This document shows positions 59,138 through 64,000 of a stretch of 64,000 nucleotides of DNA, one piece after another. The notes under the pieces are model-generated. The model saw nothing but the letters and a program-made list of their open reading frames with translations. It made no database searches and was not told the DNA's origin. The DNA is from Syncephalis plumigaleata. Its lineage: Eukaryota; Zoopagomycota; Zoopagomycetes; Zoopagales; Piptocephalidaceae. Location: contig JAIXMF010000001.1 in the NCBI GenBank assembly GCA_025201365.1, positions 1,178,001-1,242,000 on the forward strand. The letters run 5' to 3'. A program made the position numbers and the translations under genes. Positions within the stretch are counted from its first letter, which is position 1, and each line of letters begins with the position of its first letter.

Positions 59138-61656
59138 TTAGATATAGTAAGCGGTGGTTTGAGCGGTGGATTTCGCATGACTAGTCGCGGTAGCATTGTT
59201 CCATCTCAATGGCTTGCCATAGCCAATGGGTGGGATAGGAGTAATGGCATTGGCATGCTTCATCTCAATATCGGACGATACCGACATGATCGGCTTGGAG
59301 GATTCCAATGGATAGCGGGATAGGGATGACGACTCCGTTACCATGTACGAAGGCGACGACGACGGCAATGATGAAATGGACGACGATGACGAAGTGGAAG
59401 AAGCGGAAGGTGGTGACATCAAGGGAAGGGATGACGACGGCGACGACGATAATGGTGATGCCGTTGAGATTGACGGTACAGGACGTGGGCCATAATTAAG
59501 AGGAGCCGAGAGACTACGTGGAGACTCATAGCTACCGTGGTTATTGCTGTTGCCGTTGCTACTATTATGGACGGGGCGTCGATAAGGATGCATTCGACTG
59601 GGTGATGACGATTCCTGTCGCATCGCGTGTGGTGAGTAAGTAGGACGCCAAGCGCTAGTGTGCGGATGGAGGGACTACGATGCGCTGGATGACGGGCTGC
59701 AACGATAAGGGAGAAGGCAATGGTGGATAGCCGCCATTAGCCGATGGATGTGGCTTCGAGTTGGGAAAGTGGCCGGTGTGTTGTAGAAGCATGACTGGCA
59801 GTGAGGATTGGTGCATGGACCGGCTCCATAATACAATGGGGCTGGTTGCGACTTGTCATACGGATGATGAGGATGCTGATGATGAGCATGAGGAGGAGAT
59901 GCCAGTCAGCGTCTGGTCGAGGGCCTACCATCGATGGCGGTGGACGATGCGAGTAATGTGGAGTGGCACTCGCTGAGTATGGACCGGATTTCCAGTGCGA
60001 GTGATGATTGTGCCATGGTTGCGATCGTTCAATCGACATACTCGACAAACGCGATGTGATTGCACTTGAAGATGTACTACTAGGAGTGAGCGATAAACGT
60101 TCAGGAAGATATGGCGACCGGCTAACAATGGGCGGTGAAGGTTGATGATGGAATGCATGTGGCATTGGATTGGTACGGGGTGCATGATGCTGCTGCTGTT
60201 GCAGTTGTCGTTGTTGTTGCAGTTGTTGATTACAATCACGACAATGGCAGTTAGCTTCCCAACGATGATGATGATGATTAGACGTTGGTGTTCCGGCATG
60301 AGCTTTAGCGGCTTTTATATCAGTGTAGGAGCTATAGCGTGAAGGACCATAGGAGGAGGCATGATTGACAGGTGTCTCTGGCACGACAGATGAACGACTC
60401 GTGACTTGATTCGTCGTAGGACGAGGTGAAGCCGTCGTGCGTTCTGCATCATAATCATCGCTATGCACATCCTATATATAATGATAGATGGTTAGCATAT
60501 TTAGTATAAGTTCATTCACTATTGATATAGTAGGGTACAATGATAGGGTACTTACCTGAGATTGCTTATCGTCAGTCGACTTCTCTTCAATTTCAGTAGC
60601 AGAATCCTCTTCAGTTTCCATAGTAGCAGTAGCAGCAGCTTCTTCTTCCTCCTCCTCCTCTTCGGGCTTCTTCACGTCATCATCGTTAGATTCGACGTTT
60701 TCACTTGGTTCGGAGGTGGTGACCTTGATCTCGGAAACATCGGAGCTATCCTTGGTGGGTTCCGGCGAAGAATTCGAACTAGTGGCATGTGTCGAGTTGG
60801 CTTTACTGTCACGCGTGCCAGCGGCATAGGCGTGTCCACGTCCTTGAGCCTCGGCGAAACGCCATGTAGTACCGCCGTTCAAACTTGTCTCACAAATCAA
60901 CTCGGGATACAAGTGTTTGCGAATCCTGATGTCCTCGAATTGCGGGTCTAGACGTGGGATATTTAGACGTTTCTGCTCAACCTCGGCCGCCGTGTAATAG
61001 GAGACCAAATGCATACGACGACCATCGGCCGTGTTAATGGAAAGTGCCCGTTTAATGAGTCCTCCTCGTAGCACGGGATAGTTGTTACGAGCAGTGTTGT
61101 GAAAACGAGACGGTATCATCGCATTGTTCTGCATGGTGTGCTGCCATGTATGGTGCATTCCTTGGTGATGATAACCGGGAGTAGGACCCATCGGCCAACC
61201 AGGCATATGACTGCCGTTGTCTCTATTATGATGATGACCATACGCCATCGGATGATGTGGTGGCGGTTGATGTTGCGGATAATGATGATAATGATGGTAA
61301 TGCGAATGAGGATGCTCATGATGATTAACAGCAATTGATACACCCATGGAGAACGAGTCACGCATGGTGCCCGCGTCCAATTCGTCGTAAACGATAAAGT
61401 TGCCACATGGACGAGAGGATGACCAACGACGACCATCTGTCCAGCGTAGAATGCCGGCTTCATCCTCGTCCCAAATGAAAACGACACCTGAACGGATGTG
61501 CTCCCGCTCTTCCCGCGTTAATCGTCGAGTAACACGTGGCACCTTATTGAAGGAGAAGGCTTCGAAAAGTAAAAGCGCATCGTAGACGGAATCGACAAAC
61601 CCTTCATAGGCGACCATAGCCATGCCGCGAGGTTTCGCGCTAGATGATTGTGTCAT
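59138..61656 (-). CDS. WOPR-domain transcription regulator, copy 3
   Basis: Third member of the local WOPR group, with two exons: 61656-60556 and 60471-59138. The sum is 812 residues if four single bases missing in exon 2 (near 59900, 59765 and two at about 59660-59720) are restored. WOPRa (about residues 12-95) has YEGFVDSVYDALLLFEAF, EHIRSGVVFIWDEDEAGI and RWSSSRPCGNFIVYDEL. WOPRb (about 195-280) has GLIKRALSINTADGRRMHL, VPR replaced by IPRLDPQFEDI, and TWRFAEAQGRGHAY. An acidic stretch rich in Glu precedes the intron. The tail is His/Gln/Ser-rich with CHCRDC and CTNPHCQSC motifs. It is the only one of the three with an intron. The start could also be an inner Met (MAMVAYEG). Confidence 0.9.
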
Positions 61657-63163
61657 TGTTGGAATAAAATAGTAATAATAGTAATAATAATAAAAGGATC
61701 AAATAGAATCAAATTATTATATGAATATTGATGATGAATTGCAGCTGCAACTACGACGGCGACGACAACAACAGTATATAAGTGGGTCCGTGTATGTGTC
61801 CGTGTCCGTGTCCGTGTCCGTGTATTCAGGTGTGTGGATTTATAGCTTGATTTCGTTTAAATGGTAGAACCTGGATGGATACTAGAGTTCAAGTATCGAA
61901 CACAAATATATAATTGTTAGTTTTACCAAATCGGATAATGTTGCTGTGTATATATATAAAATGAATTAAAAGAAAAGAGTAAGCAAAGCTTTGTCTTGTC
62001 AGATAGTAATACCTTACTATCAATGGTGATTACATACAGTATGTATATCATATGTATCTATACCCAAGCGCTGAAAATGGAAGAAAGAAAGTACAAGTAC
62101 GAATCTGCAATCATTTACAAATGCAGCAAATAAACGAACAAATGATAATTGCAGTTTGTACAATAAAGTATACACACTAGTATGTGTCTCCCTCACTCAC
62201 GTGGATAGTTATTGCAAGCAGCCTGCTTGTTTACAAGTTCACATGCGATAACGCACTACAATCGGTTCAATCTATCCCTCGTTATCTATCTCTCGCTCAG
62301 TGCTCTATTTTGAATATAAAAAGACAACAATAAGAAGAACAGCAGGTTTACGCACAACCACGCACCACCTTTGACTATCAAGGGGAAGTAGTGGAGAAAA
62401 GGCGAAATCGATAGATAGGCAAGCGTAGATTTATCCAATTGGTGTAAATAAGGACTGAGATATCTACAAGTTTATAACGCTGCAAGGTTACTAGTAGCGA
62501 TAACAACAGCGGTAACATCAACTATAGGGTTGAATAAAATGAAGAAACAAGGTGAACGCTAGAGAAAACAATATATGAAGAAAAAAGCAATACAAGGAGG
62601 GAAGGGCGCAGTAAAGGTAATTATGAGTGTAAAAACGGCAATAGAAAAAGGTATCTTGATGGAGTGAGTGTACGATAGAAAAGAGAATGGATGAAACCCA
62701 CCAAAAATTACCAGTATTTCCATTAGCATACGCAGTCGCATGCAGACTTGGAAATAGTCCGACTAATATGGATAAGCAGTATGCATTTTTCAACTTCCGC
62801 AGAATATAAATGAGCTATTTATATTTAAAGCGGAGAAATAGTAAAGTATTAACGTCCCAAAAAACGATAACCGTACTAAGATAGGTAGGCGGAAACACGC
62901 GCTAGAAATATACAAAATAAACGATGGCTTACCGAACGAGAAACAGCCGTTTCTAAGGCTATATCGGTACTAATACGTGGAAAGGCCTTTTGTAATAGTG
63001 AACTGATATGCGATTAATATCAGAATACAAGAGAGCTGATAAATTGAAGGTAAAGAAAGAGTGAAAGAGCGAAAGAGTGTTCGAGTGTTAGAGTGTGAGC
63101 AGTAAAGCAAGATAAGTCGGATGAAGCAAAAAAAGAGATTTATGTATGATAACGGTAAAATAG

Positions 63164-63208
<45 letters not shown>

Positions 63209-63760
63209 CGACGATGGTGACAATGATGACAATGAGAAACCACAACAATGTTAGTAATGGTAATGGTAAGGATTAAATAATACGAGACAAGCGGTCGAAT
63301 TAACTCGCTTAAATATATAATTCAATTGTTACAAATCTATCACCCTGATAGTTTAGTACGGTAGGATTACGAGGAGGGGTGTATACCTGTTCGATTGGGG
63401 AGAGTATCAGACCTAATACAGGCAACGTCGCCGTAAAGTACCAGCACAGTACACTGAGGGATGACAATTGACTAAAGTGAATGCAGCGCATGAGAGAATA
63501 TCCACTTCAAGATGCAAACACCAGCATTGCCGTGTTGTAACAAAGTTGTTTGCATGGTATGATGCCTTGTATCTCGGCGTCTGTGTTGGTTTGTATCAGG
63601 CCATAGCCAGTTGTTTGAATAAAGGGTGCGAATGAAACTACACCACACACGCACATACGTGCGCGCGCACACATCCTACCGCATACATGAAACTCGGTAC
63701 AGGATGGGAATAACACACTCCGGTAACAATTAAGATGAAGCACACACGCCCAAGGAGATG
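61657..63760. other. 2.1-kb 5' flank of WOPR copy 3
   Basis: No gene recognised. It contains TAA repeats directly upstream of the start codon (about 61670-61692), a GTGTCC repeat (about 61794-61824) and a long GAT run (63164-63208). Probable promoter and leader of WOPR copy 3. Confidence 0.35.
63164..63208. repeat. GAT trinucleotide microsatellite
   Basis: About fifteen tandem GAT units in the 5' flank of WOPR copy 3, read as a poly-isoleucine spurious ORF on the minus strand. Confidence 0.9.
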
Positions 63761-64000
63761 CTAGACTTTTGGAGATTCAAGGCGAGTAACATCAAGCGTA
63801 AAACGAAATGTATGATCGTTACAATGTAATCCTAATGACCGCGTCAACTGGTATTGTATTGCATCTCCCAATACGCCGTAAGATCTGAATTCGACAAGTA
63901 TGGGGAGTTTAAGTATGAGGTCATGTTTCAACCGTAGTGCCAACACCGCCGACGAGTGTATCATCTTTTTCAAGTTGAATCATCAGCATACAAGACACAC
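63761..64000 (-). CDS. Possible C-terminal exon of an unidentified gene, cut by the window edge
   Basis: A minus-strand frame from about 63973 to the stop at 63761 gives about 65-70 residues with alternating hydrophobic and polar residues (LALRLKHDLILKLPILVEF, then TFRFTLDVTRLESPKV). That pattern suggests beta-strands and differs from the low-complexity translations nearby. Its frame is closed by a stop just upstream, so an intron ending AAAAAG or a frame slip would be needed. A second frame upstream (LEKDDTLVGGVGTTVE) is also protein-like. I do not recognise the family, and the evidence is weak. Confidence 0.3.

Noticed and set aside
1-64000. tRNA, rRNA or snRNA genes
   Set aside because: I looked for T-arm-like GGTTCGAATCC sequences and conserved snRNA or rRNA blocks and found no convincing candidate. 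A covariance-model scan would be needed to exclude them.

Overview
The window is nuclear DNA of a fungus. Genes are interrupted by many short introns (about 50-90 nt in most genes, up to about 400 nt) with near-universal GTAAGT-type donors. The gene content is fungal: three WOPR (Gti1/Pac2/Wor1) regulators, an Nhp6-type HMG protein, a Sth1/Snf2 remodeller, a mitochondrial MutS (Msh1) and a Sec14-like protein. Low gene density, AT-rich spacers full of microsatellites, and the style of the methyltransferase, elongase and WOPR proteins suggest an early-diverging lineage (Mucoromycota or Zoopagomycota-like). That placement is inference.

Layout. 0.5-6.3 kb: a 16-exon SWI/SNF-type ATPase (QLQ, HSA, helicase, SnAC, AT-hook, bromodomain). 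6.7-15.9 kb: two fatty-acid elongase paralogues (one intronless on -, one with two introns on +) either side of a class I methyltransferase, plus a 4.5 kb spacer. 16.2-18.1 kb: a seven-exon LAT-like amino acid permease (-). 19.7-21.9 kb: a Sec14/CRAL-TRIO protein and an Nhp6-like HMG-box protein (both -). 24.1-27.7 kb: a divergent pair of probable mitochondrial genes, one encoding a small membrane protein and the other a large PPR-like protein. 30.8-38.0 kb: a very large RasGEF. 38.4-39.0 kb: a small secreted protein. 39.6-44.0 kb: a 15-exon MSH1. 47.6-61.7 kb: three WOPR regulators (+, -, -) separated by long gene-free spacers. 61.7-64 kb: no clear gene, except a possible C-terminal exon running off the right edge.

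The most interesting structure is a family of short terminal-inverted-repeat elements with TA target duplications, seen three times (6.39, 18.46 and 39.09 kb). Two copies are simple MITEs of about 230 bp. The 584-bp copy at 18.46-19.05 kb carries what looks like the C-terminal end of a Fanzor (eukaryotic TnpB-like RNA-guided nuclease), with a WNRD motif followed by AACLNF. An exceptionally GC-rich hairpin begins 17 nt after its stop codon, between the ORF and the conserved right end. This is where Fanzor guide-RNA (fRNA/omegaRNA) scaffolds lie. The element is a non-autonomous remnant, but it suggests that Fanzor-bearing Tc1/mariner-like transposons exist in this genome.

Assembly caution: in at least six host genes I count about 20 reading-frame slips. 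All are consistent with loss of single bases, and where the conserved protein allows a judgement the site is a shortened homopolymer. This looks like uncorrected sequencing error rather than gene decay, so affected genes are annotated as intact loci.
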